Shown: positions 1 through 9,391 of the stretch, piece after piece
Layout: each line of letters starts with the position of its first letter
Position numbering within the stretch: the first letter of the stretch is position 1
Origin: Shewanella baltica
Lineage (GTDB): Bacteria; Pseudomonadota; Gammaproteobacteria; Enterobacterales; Shewanellaceae
Assembly (NCBI RefSeq): GCF_900456975.1
Contig: NZ_UGYM01000002.1
Coordinates: 4,774,001-4,838,000, forward strand
Length of the DNA stretch: 64,000 nucleotides
Direction: 5' to 3'
Made by a program: the position numbers and the translations under genes
Notes under the pieces: generated by a model
What the model saw: the letters and a program-made list of their open reading frames with translations, nothing else
What the model was told of the DNA's origin: nothing
Databases searched by the model: none

Positions 1-82
1 CCTGTTATAATTTGACCAGTTAATAGTTCAGCCCTGCTCCTGTTAACGCGCGATTGGGGCTGATTTTTTATGAGAGCAAGCA

Positions 83-541
83 ATGTATTCTATCGAAATT
101 AAAGCAGAGTCAGGTTTGACTCCCGAGTTAACCACTCAGCTTATCCAACTTAGTCAACAAATCCCTGAACTCGATCGCCCCCTCACCAGCGAAGTGCTAA
201 ATCAGCGCTTACAGGGCAAAAAGTGTTTGATTTTAGTTGCGTATGTGGAAGGTGAACTGGCGGGATTTAAACTGGGTTACGAGCAAGAAAATGCCATCTT
301 TTATAGCTGGTTAGGTGGCGTTGCCTCCGACTTTAGACGTTTAGGCTTAGCGCAGAGTCTACTCGAATACCAAGAAACCTGGGCACGCCGTCAAGGCTAT
401 AACCATATTCAGGTGAAAACGATGAACCGTTTCCCTGCGATGCTTAATTTGTTGATCAGTAATCAATATTTAATTACCGAGCTCAACGCCGATCCTAAAA
501 GCTTAGTCGACCATAAACTGCATCTACGTAAGTCGATCTAA
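83..541 (+). CDS. GNAT family N-acetyltransferase
   Basis: A 152-residue GNAT-fold protein, expected to transfer an acetyl group from acetyl-CoA to an unidentified amine. The acetyl-CoA pyrophosphate loop is visible as RRLGLA at about residues 85-90, preceded by the beta-4 strand WLGGVAS and followed by the helix QSLLEYQETWA. The first 60 residues resemble the usual substrate-side half of the fold. Length is normal for a single GNAT domain. It is a lone gene, with the RyhB region downstream, and nothing nearby points to a substrate. The family call is secure; the substrate is unknown. Confidence 0.85.
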   Translation: MYSIEIKAESGLTPELTTQLIQLSQQIPELDRPLTSEVLNQRLQGKKCLILVAYVEGELAGFKLGYEQENAIFYSWLGGVASDFRRLGLAQSLLEYQETWARRQGYNHIQVKTMNRFPAMLNLLISNQYLITELNADPKSLVDHKLHLRKSI

Positions 542-616
542 ACCGTTAATGGATGAGAGCGAAACGATATTTGTAAAGATATGCACTTTTTTCAATAAAT
601 AGCTTGCAAACACAAT

Positions 617-631
617 TGAGAATGATTATCG
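617..631 (+). promoter_or_regulatory. Fur box over the RyhB promoter
   Basis: The 15 bases fit the 7-1-7 Fur consensus (TGATAAT-N-ATTATCA) at 12 of 14 positions: TGAGAAT, G, ATTATCG. It overlaps a promoter-like pair TTGCAA (604-609), 17 bp, TATCGT (627-632), so bound Fur-Fe2+ would block transcription of the downstream RNA when iron is plentiful. This is inferred from sequence only. Confidence 0.75.
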
Positions 632-639
632 TTAACGTG

Positions 640-765
640 CGTTCCAAAACTCATCTTTAACAACGATGACTGGTAATCGACGTTGTTACGGAGCTCCTGA
701 GTTTGCAAGCACGACATTGCTCACACACACTCTTTGTGGCCGGATTCATCATCCGGCTTTTTTTT
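640..765 (+). ncRNA. ryhB: RyhB small regulatory RNA
   Basis: An iron-responsive Hfq-type small RNA. The seed region at 707-725 (AAGCACGACATTGCTCACA) matches the conserved core of enterobacterial RyhB. It is followed by a Rho-independent terminator: stem GCCGGAT (739-745) / ATCCGGC (751-757), loop TCATC, eight Ts. An upstream hairpin pairs AACAACG (659-665) with CGTTGTT (681-687). A Fur box covers the promoter. In E. coli RyhB represses mRNAs of iron-containing proteins when iron is scarce; targets here cannot be read from this window. The 5' end is estimated from the -10 element and may be off by several bases. I recall that RyhB has been reported in Shewanella oneidensis. Confidence 0.9.
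739..765 (+). terminator. Rho-independent terminator of ryhB
   Basis: A 7-bp GC-rich stem (739-745 with 751-757), a 5-nt loop and an 8-T tract (758-765) on the plus strand, at the 3' end of the RyhB RNA. Confidence 0.9.
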
Positions 766-891
766 GCCTAAAATTCGGTGATGCAAATCCACATAAAGCA
801 GAACTAACAACTACAGCCATATTTTAATGACATATTATCAATCGAATACAACAAACAGCCATATCTCACTCGGCAAAACTAAACCGCTAAG

Positions 892-3045
892 CTAATCGGC
901 AGACATGTCGCTGTAGTTGCCCGCAATATGTAAGCCCTCATAGGGATTGTTTTGCTGATCTTCCTTCGCCTCATGGTACAAGCCTATGGTAAATAATGTG
1001 CCTTTACCTAAAGTTGAGCTCACTTCTATCGTGCCACCAATCCGCTTAATAATGCCGTAACTGAGCGAAAGCCCTAAACCAGTGCCATCCTTACGCGTGG
1101 TGTAAAAAGGGTCGAAAATCCGCCCTAGCTGCTCTGGTGCTATTCCAGAACCTTCATCTTCCACTTCGATTTTGACGCCAATCGGCATATCTTGCTGTAC
1201 CCAATCATAGGTTCGCACCCAGATACGTCCTTTACCGTCCATCGCATGCGCCGCGTTTACTACCAGATTAATCAAGACTTGCAGTAACTGCGGTCGATTG
1301 ACCTGCACTGGAAAACTGGCGTTTAACTCAGTGATCAATACCACTTCTTGTTTCTGAATCGAATGCCGCACTAACACCAACATTTCTTCAATAATGGGGG
1401 TAATCGGATGCATTTCTAGCGGGGCGTTAAATTCGCCCGGACGACTGTACTGCAGCAGACTGCGGATAATAGTACTGATCCGTCCCACCTGCTGAATAAC
1501 GAGATCAATTTCTTCTTTTACCACTTCCGCATTATCGCCAAGTTCGTAGCGCAGTAACTCCATGTTGCCGAGGATAACGGCGGTCGGATTATTGATTTCG
1601 TGGGCAATACCCGCGGTCAACTCGCCCAGAGCGGTGAGCTTTTCGTTGGTGACGAGCTGTTGACGCGTTTCATTCAGTAACGCCACGTTACGTTGCAACT
1701 CTAAGGTTTTGTCCTGCAAACTGCGGGTACGTTCTTCAACCTTCATTTCAAGCTGCTCTGCCGCCGCTTGGATCTGAGCATTTCGGCGCTGCAGCAGATC
1801 GAGCATACTGTCGAACTGCTCGGCCAAGTTCGATAACTCGTTATCCCTATCTAACCCTAAGGCGCCAATACGAATATTGCGCCCCGACTGTACTGCTTGC
1901 ACCACGTGATGGATACGCTCAATCGGCTGCAACAAGCTATAGGCGCCGCGATAAACCAGCAAGCCCGACACCAACAGCACCAACATTAGAATCGTGCCCA
2001 GCTCTATGATATTTAATAAATAATTATGGATAAAAGGCGACTCAGAAAACCCCGTATAGATCATGCCAACACGCTGGCCACGAATATCTTCCAAGGGAGC
2101 ATAAGCGGATATAAACCAATCGTTAAACACGAAGGCACGATCGACCCATTGCTCGCCTTGGGTTAACACTTTCTCCTTAACTTCCTCCGACACTAAACTG
2201 CCCAGCGCGCGACCTTGCGTCTCGTTGCCCGTCGGATAAAAGTGCAGCGGCACGTTAGTGGAGATACGGATGTTATCTAAGAAGATGGTTACAGTGCCGA
2301 TGGAGCGCTCGGGCAAGGTGCCCTTGTCGTACACCAGATCACGAATGTGGTCGACAATCCGAATGTCACGATTGAATAGAATCCCGCCATCCAGATACCA
2401 CGCCACTTTACCTTGCATATCAGGCACGGGCAGTAGACTACGGCTCAATAAACCGCGTTCTTCAACGGTTTTTGTCGGGCTCTGCGCCCGCAAAGTCGCG
2501 ACTATCGGGATGCTCGCTGTGACCGCTAATTCTGGGTCGATGCGTGATAAACGTTCGGGCGGCAACACCATCAAGCCGGAATAAGGTAATAACCCGTTTA
2601 TCTTTGGGAGGATCTGCCGTAAATCAGGGTCAGCGGCCGCTTCGGCGACAGTGACGAGACGCAGATAATCGAGGTTAAGTTGTTTTTTCTGTTCGAGGAG
2701 AAATGCGTCGAGACTGGCTCTGTGGATGACTTCACCAGTTAATTCTTTACCACTGAAAAGTGGCCTAAAATCATTTTGAAAGGTCCAAGACGTTACCACA
2801 CGTTCGAGTTGCTTTTCTTGGCGAACTTGCACTTGCTGCAAGGTATTTTCGGCAACAGACAAGTCAGCTTTAACCTTCATAAACAGCTGCTTACCTGTGT
2901 AACTGATATTCCAGTAAATAGTGATAAACACTAAACTCACCAGTGTCAGCAGAATAGGCAGTAATGTCAGGATTAATATGCGATAGCGCACCTTGGCCTG
3001 CATTTGCTGCCAACTGACACCAAAAAAGTGAGTGAAGAATGACAC
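892..3045 (-). CDS. Membrane sensor histidine kinase
   Basis: Sensor half of a two-component system. From the chosen GTG start (717 residues): TM1 at about 23-44, a long periplasmic domain to about 340 of the Cache type by layout, TM2 at about 342-368, a HAMP linker, a coiled coil, then HisKA with the phosphorylated His about 482 in the motif AGIAHEINNP, and HATPase with N-box NLVVNAAHAM, G1 DEGSGI and G2 GTGLGL. This is a DctB/NtrB-like kinase arrangement. The GTG at 3045 has an AGGAG upstream (within the end of the regulator gene) and lies 1 base after the regulator's stop; a TTG 10 codons earlier is possible but has less support. It is cotranscribed with the response regulator. The ligand is unknown. 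Confidence 0.88.
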   Translation of the reverse strand: MSFFTHFFGVSWQQMQAKVRYRILILTLLPILLTLVSLVFITIYWNISYTGKQLFMKVKADLSVAENTLQQVQVRQEKQLERVVTSWTFQNDFRPLFSGKELTGEVIHRASLDAFLLEQKKQLNLDYLRLVTVAEAAADPDLRQILPKINGLLPYSGLMVLPPERLSRIDPELAVTASIPIVATLRAQSPTKTVEERGLLSRSLLPVPDMQGKVAWYLDGGILFNRDIRIVDHIRDLVYDKGTLPERSIGTVTIFLDNIRISTNVPLHFYPTGNETQGRALGSLVSEEVKEKVLTQGEQWVDRAFVFNDWFISAYAPLEDIRGQRVGMIYTGFSESPFIHNYLLNIIELGTILMLVLLVSGLLVYRGAYSLLQPIERIHHVVQAVQSGRNIRIGALGLDRDNELSNLAEQFDSMLDLLQRRNAQIQAAAEQLEMKVEERTRSLQDKTLELQRNVALLNETRQQLVTNEKLTALGELTAGIAHEINNPTAVILGNMELLRYELGDNAEVVKEEIDLVIQQVGRISTIIRSLLQYSRPGEFNAPLEMHPITPIIEEMLVLVRHSIQKQEVVLITELNASFPVQVNRPQLLQVLINLVVNAAHAMDGKGRIWVRTYDWVQQDMPIGVKIEVEDEGSGIAPEQLGRIFDPFYTTRKDGTGLGLSLSYGIIKRIGGTIEVSSTLGKGTLFTIGLYHEAKEDQQNNPYEGLHIAGNYSDMSAD

Positions 3046-3046
3046 C

Positions 3047-4429
3047 CTATGACTCCTGATCGCCGCTGAAATCAAACCACTCTTTATACTTACGATCTAA
3101 GGTCTTACGCGAAACGCCTAAATCCCTCGCCGCGGCAGACTTATTGCCAGAATGTAAGTCCACAACGCTGGTCACATGGTGTTTTTCGACTTCTTTTAAT
3201 GGCCAATCCAATGGATAACCCGATGTCGATAAAGACTCACTCTTCAGCTGTTGTTTCCAATATTCCGCAGGCGGCTTGCCCAGCAAAATACAGCGCTCAA
3301 TCATATTGCGCAGCTCACGAATATTGCCCGGCCACTCGTGTTGTTGCAACTTCACCATGTCCTCATGGCTCCACACTATTTCTCTAACCCCTAATTCGGC
3401 GGCGAGTTGACGGGTGAAGTGATGGGTTAACTCGACCACATCTTCGGGTCTGTCACGTAATGGTGGGATTAAAATATCGAGCACATTCAGTCGATAATAT
3501 AAGTCACGGCGGAAATTCCCCGCATCCACTTCATCAATCAGAGTGCGGTTGGTGGCCGCGATCACTCGCACATCGATGTTCACTTCTTTCTCGCTGCCCA
3601 CTGGGCGAATCGCTTTTTGCTCTAATACTCTGAGCAATGCCGTTTGCATTTTCAGTGGCATTTCGCCAATTTCATCGAGGAAAATCGTCCCGCCCGAGGC
3701 AAAACTGAATAAACCTTCACGATTACCTTTGGCGCCCGTAAATGCACCTGCGGTATGACCAAACAGTTCACTTTCGAGTAATTCAGGGGCGATAGAGCCA
3801 CAGTTAACTGGGACAAAAGGTCCCTGACGTCCACTGAGTAAATGTAGTTGGCGTGCAACTAATTCCTTACCCGTGCCAGACTCACCTTGGATCAGCACAA
3901 CCGCATTGGTCGGCGCCACACGTTCGATAATGTGTTTCACCGACTTCATGGCCTCACTGCTGCCAATAATGGTCGATGAGTAACCAATTGAAACCTCACG
4001 GCGCAGCATCAAGTTTTCGCGTTTGAGCAGGCGGCGTTCGATACAACGATCGACCGCTGTCATCATCTGCTCAAGGTGGAAAGGTTTCATGATGAAGTCA
4101 GATGCACCCGCGCGCAGCGCAGTAATCGCCACTTCCATGTCGGCATAGCCGGTCATAAAAATGATGTCCGAACGACGACCCTGCTCATCTAGCGCTTCAT
4201 GCCATTCGATACCTGAGCGGCCTGGCAAGCGAATGTCGACGATCAGCAAATCGAAATGGCAGCGGCTACGTAGCTGCTCCGCATCTTCGATACTGCCCGC
4301 TGTTTCGACTAAGGCGAATTTCTTCGAGAGTGCCTTATTTAAAAAACTGCGCATTCCGGGTTCATCATCAACAATCAGTACCGATACTGCCGATGGAAGA
4401 GGCTTGAGGTTATTATCTATCTGGCTCAT
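3047..4429 (-). CDS. Sigma54-dependent response regulator (NtrC family)
   Basis: A 460-residue NtrC-type activator. The receiver domain has acidic pocket DDE (21-23), phospho-acceptor D65 (LLIVDIRLPG) and K115. The AAA+ domain has Walker A GESGTGKE (182-189), the sigma54-contacting GAFTGA loop (228-233) and Walker B GGTIFLDEIG. The C-terminal Fis-type helix-turn-helix lies at about 415-455 (NKSAAARDLGVSRKTL). All elements needed for sigma54 activation are intact. It is the first gene of a leftward operon with the kinase, and its promoter region faces tupA. The ATG at 4429 gives the usual N-terminus; an in-frame start 16 codons upstream is less likely. Target promoters are unknown. Confidence 0.92.
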   Translation of the reverse strand: MSQIDNNLKPLPSAVSVLIVDDEPGMRSFLNKALSKKFALVETAGSIEDAEQLRSRCHFDLLIVDIRLPGRSGIEWHEALDEQGRRSDIIFMTGYADMEVAITALRAGASDFIMKPFHLEQMMTAVDRCIERRLLKRENLMLRREVSIGYSSTIIGSSEAMKSVKHIIERVAPTNAVVLIQGESGTGKELVARQLHLLSGRQGPFVPVNCGSIAPELLESELFGHTAGAFTGAKGNREGLFSFASGGTIFLDEIGEMPLKMQTALLRVLEQKAIRPVGSEKEVNIDVRVIAATNRTLIDEVDAGNFRRDLYYRLNVLDILIPPLRDRPEDVVELTHHFTRQLAAELGVREIVWSHEDMVKLQQHEWPGNIRELRNMIERCILLGKPPAEYWKQQLKSESLSTSGYPLDWPLKEVEKHHVTSVVDLHSGNKSAAARDLGVSRKTLDRKYKEWFDFSGDQES

Positions 4430-4713
4430 ATTGTCTGCTTCTGGACATTTTGACTCATTTGCGACCAATTCTAGCACTGAAAATAGATGAATAGGTCACT
4501 ATGAACCACAGGAAGTAGGTGCTGAGACAATTTGTCTGTAGAGTATTTGTTAAGCTTGGGATCAAGCTCACAAATTAGGTTAAGCTGTGAAGAAAATGAC
4601 CGCATTCTCAGCTTGGCATCTAATTTGCTTTCAACCGAACGTATTACAATTTACGAGACCTTCCACTCAGTAGGCATTTGAGTTGGAATCCTATTTTTCG
4701 CCAAGGAGTACCC

Positions 4714-5538
4714 ATGCTAAACATGAAATCTCATATTAAGTCACTACTGGGCCTAGTTGTTGCAGCCAGTATGTTCACCGTTTTACCCGCTCACTCGACT
4801 GAAGTTATCAAATTAGCTACTACCACCAGCACTGAAAACTCAGGCCTATTAAAAGAACTGTTACCTAAGTTTGAAAGTGAATCTGGCTACAAGGTTCAAG
4901 TTATCGCCACTGGTACAGGTAAAGCCCTGAAACTGGGTGAGCAAGGTGACGTGGATTTAGTTATGACTCATGCGCCAAGTGCCGAAGCTAAATTCGTCGC
5001 CGACGGTTTTGGTGTTGAGCCCCGTGGCATCATGGAAAATGATTTCGTGGTACTGGGCCCTAAAAATGACCCAGCAAAAATCCGTGACAGCAAAAATGCC
5101 GAAGAAGCTTTCGCTAAAATAGCCAAATCAGGCGTACCTTTTATCTCTCGTGGTGACAATTCAGGCACTCACATCAAAGAGTTAGAAGTATGGAAAGCGG
5201 CAAGTGTGACACCCGATTTCAAAGGTTACACTTCAGTAGGCCAAGGCATGGGTAAAACCCTGCTAATGGCAAACGAAATGCAAGGTTACACTCTGTCTGA
5301 CCGTGGTACTTTTGTAGCTTACAAAACTAAGCTAGATCTTGGTGTTGATTTCGATGGCGGCAAAACCTTAGCCAACCCATACCAAGTTATCCTGATCAAC
5401 TCTGCTAAGTACCCAGATCTAAACCACAAAGGCGCTAAAGCGTTCAGTGACTGGTTGATCAGCAAAGAAGGTCAAAGCATGATCAATAACTTCAAAGTTG
5501 ATGGCGAGCAATTGTTCAAGGCAACTTATAGCGAATGA
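4714..5538 (+). CDS. tupA: Tungstate ABC transporter substrate-binding protein
   Basis: Periplasmic tungstate-binding protein, 274 residues. It has a signal peptide at about 1-28 (hydrophobic LLGLVVAASMFTVLPA, cleavage after AHS). The mature start carries the TTTST oxyanion-binding motif typical of TupA, and a second anion-site region reads SRGDNSGTH. The start is ATG 4714 because AAGGAG lies at 4703-4708; the longer TTG-initiated frame lacks such a site. Its stop overlaps the tupB start by 4 bases (ATGA). With tupBC and the cofactor genes downstream it forms one operon. TupA proteins strongly prefer tungstate to molybdate; vanadate- or phosphate-type relatives exist, but the TupBC and Moco context favours tungstate. 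Confidence 0.9.
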   Translation: MLNMKSHIKSLLGLVVAASMFTVLPAHSTEVIKLATTTSTENSGLLKELLPKFESESGYKVQVIATGTGKALKLGEQGDVDLVMTHAPSAEAKFVADGFGVEPRGIMENDFVVLGPKNDPAKIRDSKNAEEAFAKIAKSGVPFISRGDNSGTHIKELEVWKAASVTPDFKGYTSVGQGMGKTLLMANEMQGYTLSDRGTFVAYKTKLDLGVDFDGGKTLANPYQVILINSAKYPDLNHKGAKAFSDWLISKEGQSMINNFKVDGEQLFKATYSE

Positions 5539-6242
5539 GCGACGGCTGGCTAGCACTATTACAGCAGGCGTTAAGCCTGCTGTTTTCTTTAGACCCCGAC
5601 GTTTGGTCCATCATTTCGATCTCGTTTTCGGTATCTTTCGCGGCGCTGCTCATCACGCTGGTGCCTTCTATGGTACTCGGCTTTGTGCTGGCGTTTGCGC
5701 CATTTCGCGGCAAATGGATAGTCACTAACTTAGTTCAAACTCTGCAATCCATCCCCACTGTGGTTATCGGTCTGCTGGTCTATTTACTGCTCACCCGCAA
5801 TGGTCCTCTTGGCGATCTAAAATGGTTATTCACCCAAGAAGGCATGATCCTCGGGCAAATGTTGATCTGCGCGCCCGTACTGATTGCGATGAGCCAAGCC
5901 GCCTTTACTAGCGTTGACCGTAGAGCATGGGAAACCTCACGCACTTTAGGTGCCTCTTGGTGCCGCGCCGTATGGACAGTCTGCCGCGAGCTACGTATGC
6001 CCTTACTGCTGGCAATTGTCGCGGCGTTTAGTCGTATTCTGACCGAAGTGGGTTGTTCTATGATGGTCGGCGGCAATATTTTAAACGTAACCCGTAACAT
6101 ACCCACAGCTATCGCACTCGAAACCAGCAAAGGCGACTTCGCCCAAGCTATCGCCCTCGGGCTAGTGCTGCTAATCTTGGCCTTGATCCTCAACTTTGCC
6201 CTCGGTGGTTTACGTGGCAAAGCCATGCCAAGGAGCCATTAA
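5535..6242 (+). CDS. tupB: Tungstate ABC transporter permease
   Basis: A 235-residue inner-membrane permease with about five to six hydrophobic segments and a BPD_transp_1-type cytoplasmic loop (EAA region around AWETSRTLGASWCRAVWTV). It should dimerise to form the tungstate channel and contact TupC. The start overlaps the tupA stop by 4 bp, implying translational coupling. The tupC start follows 3 bp after the stop. The family call rests on position between a TupA and an ABC ATPase and on length typical of TupB. Confidence 0.9.
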   Translation: MSDGWLALLQQALSLLFSLDPDVWSIISISFSVSFAALLITLVPSMVLGFVLAFAPFRGKWIVTNLVQTLQSIPTVVIGLLVYLLLTRNGPLGDLKWLFTQEGMILGQMLICAPVLIAMSQAAFTSVDRRAWETSRTLGASWCRAVWTVCRELRMPLLLAIVAAFSRILTEVGCSMMVGGNILNVTRNIPTAIALETSKGDFAQAIALGLVLLILALILNFALGGLRGKAMPRSH

Positions 6243-6245
6243 GCA

Positions 6246-6956
6246 ATGACTAAGGTCAAACTGATCGCCCGTGACTTAGAGATGTCCTTTGGTGCGCGCC
6301 TGTTATTCAAAGCGGACGCATTAGCGCTCTGCCAAGGGGATGTGATTTATCTGCAAGGCGACAACGGCACGGGTAAATCGACCTTGATGAAAATTCTTGC
6401 GGGCTTGATGGCGCCAACGAAAGGCAAAATTGAGACTGTGGGTTTTGCCCAAAATGCTTGGTGGCGACGCAATCCATTATTAGGTAAAGCAGTTTATTTG
6501 CACCAACATCCTTATTTGTTCGACGGCACAGTGGAATATAATCTCACCTATGGGCTGAATTTCAGTTCAGAAACAAAAGCCAAGGCGAAACAACGTATTA
6601 CCCAAGCGATTGAGATGGCACAACTAGGATCGCTGCTACACGCCAGAGCCAGTAATCTCTCTGGCGGCGAAAGACAGCGGCTCGCCATTGCGCGCGCTTG
6701 GATCCTACAACCTAAACTGTTAATGCTCGACGAACCAACCTCCAATATGGACAAGGATTCCCAAGAGCTAGTATTAAAAATGATCCAACAACTCAAACAC
6801 GAAGGCACAGGTATGTTGTTGAGTAGTCATCAGAATTGCGCGTTAACCTCCATCTGCGAACAGCAGTGGCACATAGAAGGCGAACGAGTGACGACCTCTT
6901 ATCAACACCCAGAATCTTTGCCAGCACAGGAGTCTTTATATGTCATCGCAAATTGA
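6246..6956 (+). CDS. tupC: Tungstate ABC transporter ATP-binding protein
   Basis: A 236-residue ABC ATPase energising tungstate uptake with TupB. It shows Walker [11 protein letters not shown]-loop region YLHQHPYLF, signature [14 protein letters not shown] and Walker [10 protein letters not shown], with the switch His in LLSSHQNC. There is no C-terminal regulatory (TOBE/MOP) domain, unlike ModC. The end overlaps mobA by 17 bp, joining transport to cofactor synthesis. Confidence 0.9.
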   Translation: MTKVKLIARDLEMSFGARLLFKADALALCQGDVIYLQGDNGTGKSTLMKILAGLMAPTKGKIETVGFAQNAWWRRNPLLGKAVYLHQHPYLFDGTVEYNLTYGLNFSSETKAKAKQRITQAIEMAQLGSLLHARASNLSGGERQRLAIARAWILQPKLLMLDEPTSNMDKDSQELVLKMIQQLKHEGTGMLLSSHQNCALTSICEQQWHIEGERVTTSYQHPESLPAQESLYVIAN

Positions 6957-7530
6957 TGCCGTTATTCTCGCCGGTGGCATGGCGCGTCGCATGGGCGGCG
7001 ACGATAAAGGTCTCGTCGAATTAAACGGCGAAGCCATGATTAAGCACACAATAGACAGAATAAAACCTCAGGTTAAGGAGATCCTGATCAACGCAAATCG
7101 CAACCAAACACGTTATGCTGAGTTCGGTTTTAAAGTGATAAGCGATGAACATACTGGTTTCCTCGGCCCTTTGGCGGGAATGATCACCGCAATGGGGCAA
7201 ACGGATGCAGACTACTTATTGGTGGTGCCCTGCGACTGCCCACTGCTGCCAACCGACCTTGTGCCGCGTATGCTGGCAGCTATTAAGGCTGAAGATGCAG
7301 AGATCGCCGTCGCCAGTGACGGTGAATATGAGCAACCCGTCGTCTTACTGTTAAAGCCCAGCTTACGTGACTCGATGAAAGCGTTTCTTGAGGCGGGTGA
7401 GCGTAAAGTGGACTTTTGGTATGCCAAGCACCACTTTGTTGTGGAGTCTTTCGCCGACCAGCCCAATGCCTTTGTAAATGTGAATACGCCAGAACAAAAA
7501 CAACGACTGGCCATGGAAATTACCAAATAG
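6940..7530 (+). CDS. mobA: Molybdenum cofactor guanylyltransferase
   Basis: Cytoplasmic enzyme that adds GMP from GTP to Mo-molybdopterin to give the guanine dinucleotide cofactor used by DMSO-reductase-family enzymes. The nucleotide-binding N-terminus [16 protein letters not shown] is intact, with the acidic metal-binding region around PCDCPLLP. At 196 residues it is normal for MobA. An AGGAG lies just before the ATG. It overlaps tupC and precedes the mobB-moeA fusion, consistent with one transcript for oxyanion uptake and cofactor completion. Confidence 0.93.
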   Translation: MSSQIDAVILAGGMARRMGGDDKGLVELNGEAMIKHTIDRIKPQVKEILINANRNQTRYAEFGFKVISDEHTGFLGPLAGMITAMGQTDADYLLVVPCDCPLLPTDLVPRMLAAIKAEDAEIAVASDGEYEQPVVLLLKPSLRDSMKAFLEAGERKVDFWYAKHHFVVESFADQPNAFVNVNTPEQKQRLAMEITK

Positions 7531-7563
7531 CTAAGGCTCCAATAACCCAAATTAGAGGTGCAA

Positions 7564-9375
7564 ATGAGTAACCCCTTCGTCAATCCGCTCGCTATTCCCG
7601 TTCTCGGATTTTGTGCCTACAGTGGCACGGGGAAAACCACCTTACTCAAGCAATTGATCCCCGAACTAAATCAACGTGGTCTGCGCTTAGCCGTGATCAA
7701 ACATGCGCACCATAATTTCGACGTGGATATTCCCGGCAAAGACAGTTACGAAATGCGTAAAGCCGGTGCGCGGCAAATGCTGGTCGCCTCCCACGTGCGC
7801 TGGGCGCTGATGACAGAAGATGCACGCGATGGCGATCCTGAGTTAGTCCATTTGCTCAAGCAAATCGAAGCCGACAAAGTCGATATCGTCCTCGTCGAAG
7901 GCTTTAAAAAACTCGCTTTACCTAAAATTGAATTGCACCGCGCCGCCCACGGCAAACCTTTTATCTACACCCAAGATGAAAATATCCTCGCCATCGCCTG
8001 TTGCGATGATACTCAGTTGCCAAGCGACGCACTTCCAAATGAGCTGCGCCGACTCGATCTCAACAATGTCAGCCAAATTGCCGACTTTGTCATTGAGTAT
8101 GCCCAAAACTGGGAAGCGCCACTCCAATACCCGATTTCAGCCGTGGATGCCTGCACCATAGGCGACAACAAAAACCTCACCGTCAGCCAAGGTTTAGCGC
8201 AGATTCTATTCCATGTCTCCCCCGTGGCAGAGGTCGAAGAGATTGACTTAGATGCCTTAGATAACCGCGTACTGGCCAGCGACAGTATTTCTCCCGTCGA
8301 CGTGCCGCAACAAACCAATTCGGCGATGGATGGCTACGCCTTTGTCTATCAAGACCCCATGCCTGCTACCTTAAAACGGGTGGGTGAGGTCCTTGCCGGT
8401 CATCAATATTCGGGCACGCTTAACGTCGGCGAAACTGTGCGAATCATGACGGGCGCGACTGTGCCCGTGGGTGCCGATACAGTGCAGCCCCGTGAACTAG
8501 CGAAAGAAGTCGACGACAATGTTAGCTTCGACGGTCGTATTCTGGCGGGTCAACACGTTCGCCTCGCGGGGGAAGATATCGCCCGAGGCCAAGTCGCCCT
8601 CGCCAAAGCCACTCGCCTAAGCGCCGCCGAACAAGGTTTACTGGCTTCACTTGGGCTCAATCGTTTGAATGTTTATCGCCGCCCAACCGTTGCCGTGTTC
8701 TCCACCGGCGATGAAGTGAGCCAACCTGGCGAAGCACTCAAAGCCAACTGCATCTATGACTCAAACCGCTTTACCATCAAAGCGATGGCGAAACGTCTTG
8801 GTTGTGATGTTATCGATTTAGGCATTATCGAAGATTCTGAAACCGCGCTCGAAGCGACGCTGGCTAAAGCCGCCACCCTTGCCGATGTTGTCATTAGCTC
8901 TGGCGGCGTGTCAGTCGGTGATGCGGATTACATTAAAACCGTACTTGCCCGCTTAGGCAAAATCGATTTTTGGCGGATTAGCATGCGTCCGGGTCGGCCA
9001 CTCGCCTTTGGTAAAATCGGTGATAGCTTATTCTTCGGACTGCCGGGCAACCCAGTGGCGGTAATGGTTACTTTCCAGCAATTTGTGCAGCCCGCTTTGC
9101 GAAAATTGGCAGGTGAAGTGAACTGGCAAGCGCAGCTATTCCCCGCAATAAGTGATGAAACACTGCGAAGCCGCCAAGGCCGCACCGAATTTATTCGCGG
9201 GATTTATCAACTTGGCAAAGATGGACGCCTACACGTGAGCAGCACGGGTAACCAAGGTTCCGGAATGTTAAGTTCAATGGTCAAAGGGAATTGTCTCATC
9301 ATCATAGGCGATGATGCAGAAGCCGTGAATGCAGATGAAACTGTGTTTATTCAACCCTTTGCGGATCTGCTTTAA
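7564..9375 (+). CDS. mobB-moeA: MobB-MoeA fusion: Moco guanylation adaptor and molybdotransferase
   Basis: A 603-residue two-domain fusion. Residues about 1-165 are MobB: P-loop YSGTGKTTLL and the family motif AVIKHAHHNFDVD. Residues about 180-603 are MoeA, which inserts molybdate (or tungstate) into adenylylated molybdopterin: TNSAMDGYAF, the GATVPVGADTV barrel region, FSTGDEV, SGGVSVGDADYIK and FGLPGNPVAV. Both halves look complete. The ATG at 7564 follows TAGAGGTG; a GTG two codons earlier lies inside that ribosome-binding site. It sits 33 bp after mobA and just before moaA. Separate mobB and moeA genes are the E. coli arrangement; the fusion physically links metal insertion to nucleotide attachment. 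Confidence 0.92.
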   Translation: MSNPFVNPLAIPVLGFCAYSGTGKTTLLKQLIPELNQRGLRLAVIKHAHHNFDVDIPGKDSYEMRKAGARQMLVASHVRWALMTEDARDGDPELVHLLKQIEADKVDIVLVEGFKKLALPKIELHRAAHGKPFIYTQDENILAIACCDDTQLPSDALPNELRRLDLNNVSQIADFVIEYAQNWEAPLQYPISAVDACTIGDNKNLTVSQGLAQILFHVSPVAEVEEIDLDALDNRVLASDSISPVDVPQQTNSAMDGYAFVYQDPMPATLKRVGEVLAGHQYSGTLNVGETVRIMTGATVPVGADTVQPRELAKEVDDNVSFDGRILAGQHVRLAGEDIARGQVALAKATRLSAAEQGLLASLGLNRLNVYRRPTVAVFSTGDEVSQPGEALKANCIYDSNRFTIKAMAKRLGCDVIDLGIIEDSETALEATLAKAATLADVVISSGGVSVGDADYIKTVLARLGKIDFWRISMRPGRPLAFGKIGDSLFFGLPGNPVAVMVTFQQFVQPALRKLAGEVNWQAQLFPAISDETLRSRQGRTEFIRGIYQLGKDGRLHVSSTGNQGSGMLSSMVKGNCLIIIGDDAEAVNADETVFIQPFADLL

Positions 9376-9391
9376 GATCCAGTGAGTTTTT

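Noticed and set aside
4651..4666. CGTA-N8-TACG inverted repeat upstream of tupA as a metal-regulator operator
   Set aside because: Only 4-bp arms; expected by chance and not matched to a known ModE or TunR site.
5780..6226. 148-codon minus-strand frame opposite tupB
   Set aside because: It is a shadow of the conserved tupB frame, with low-complexity Ser/Arg-rich translation and no ribosome-binding site.
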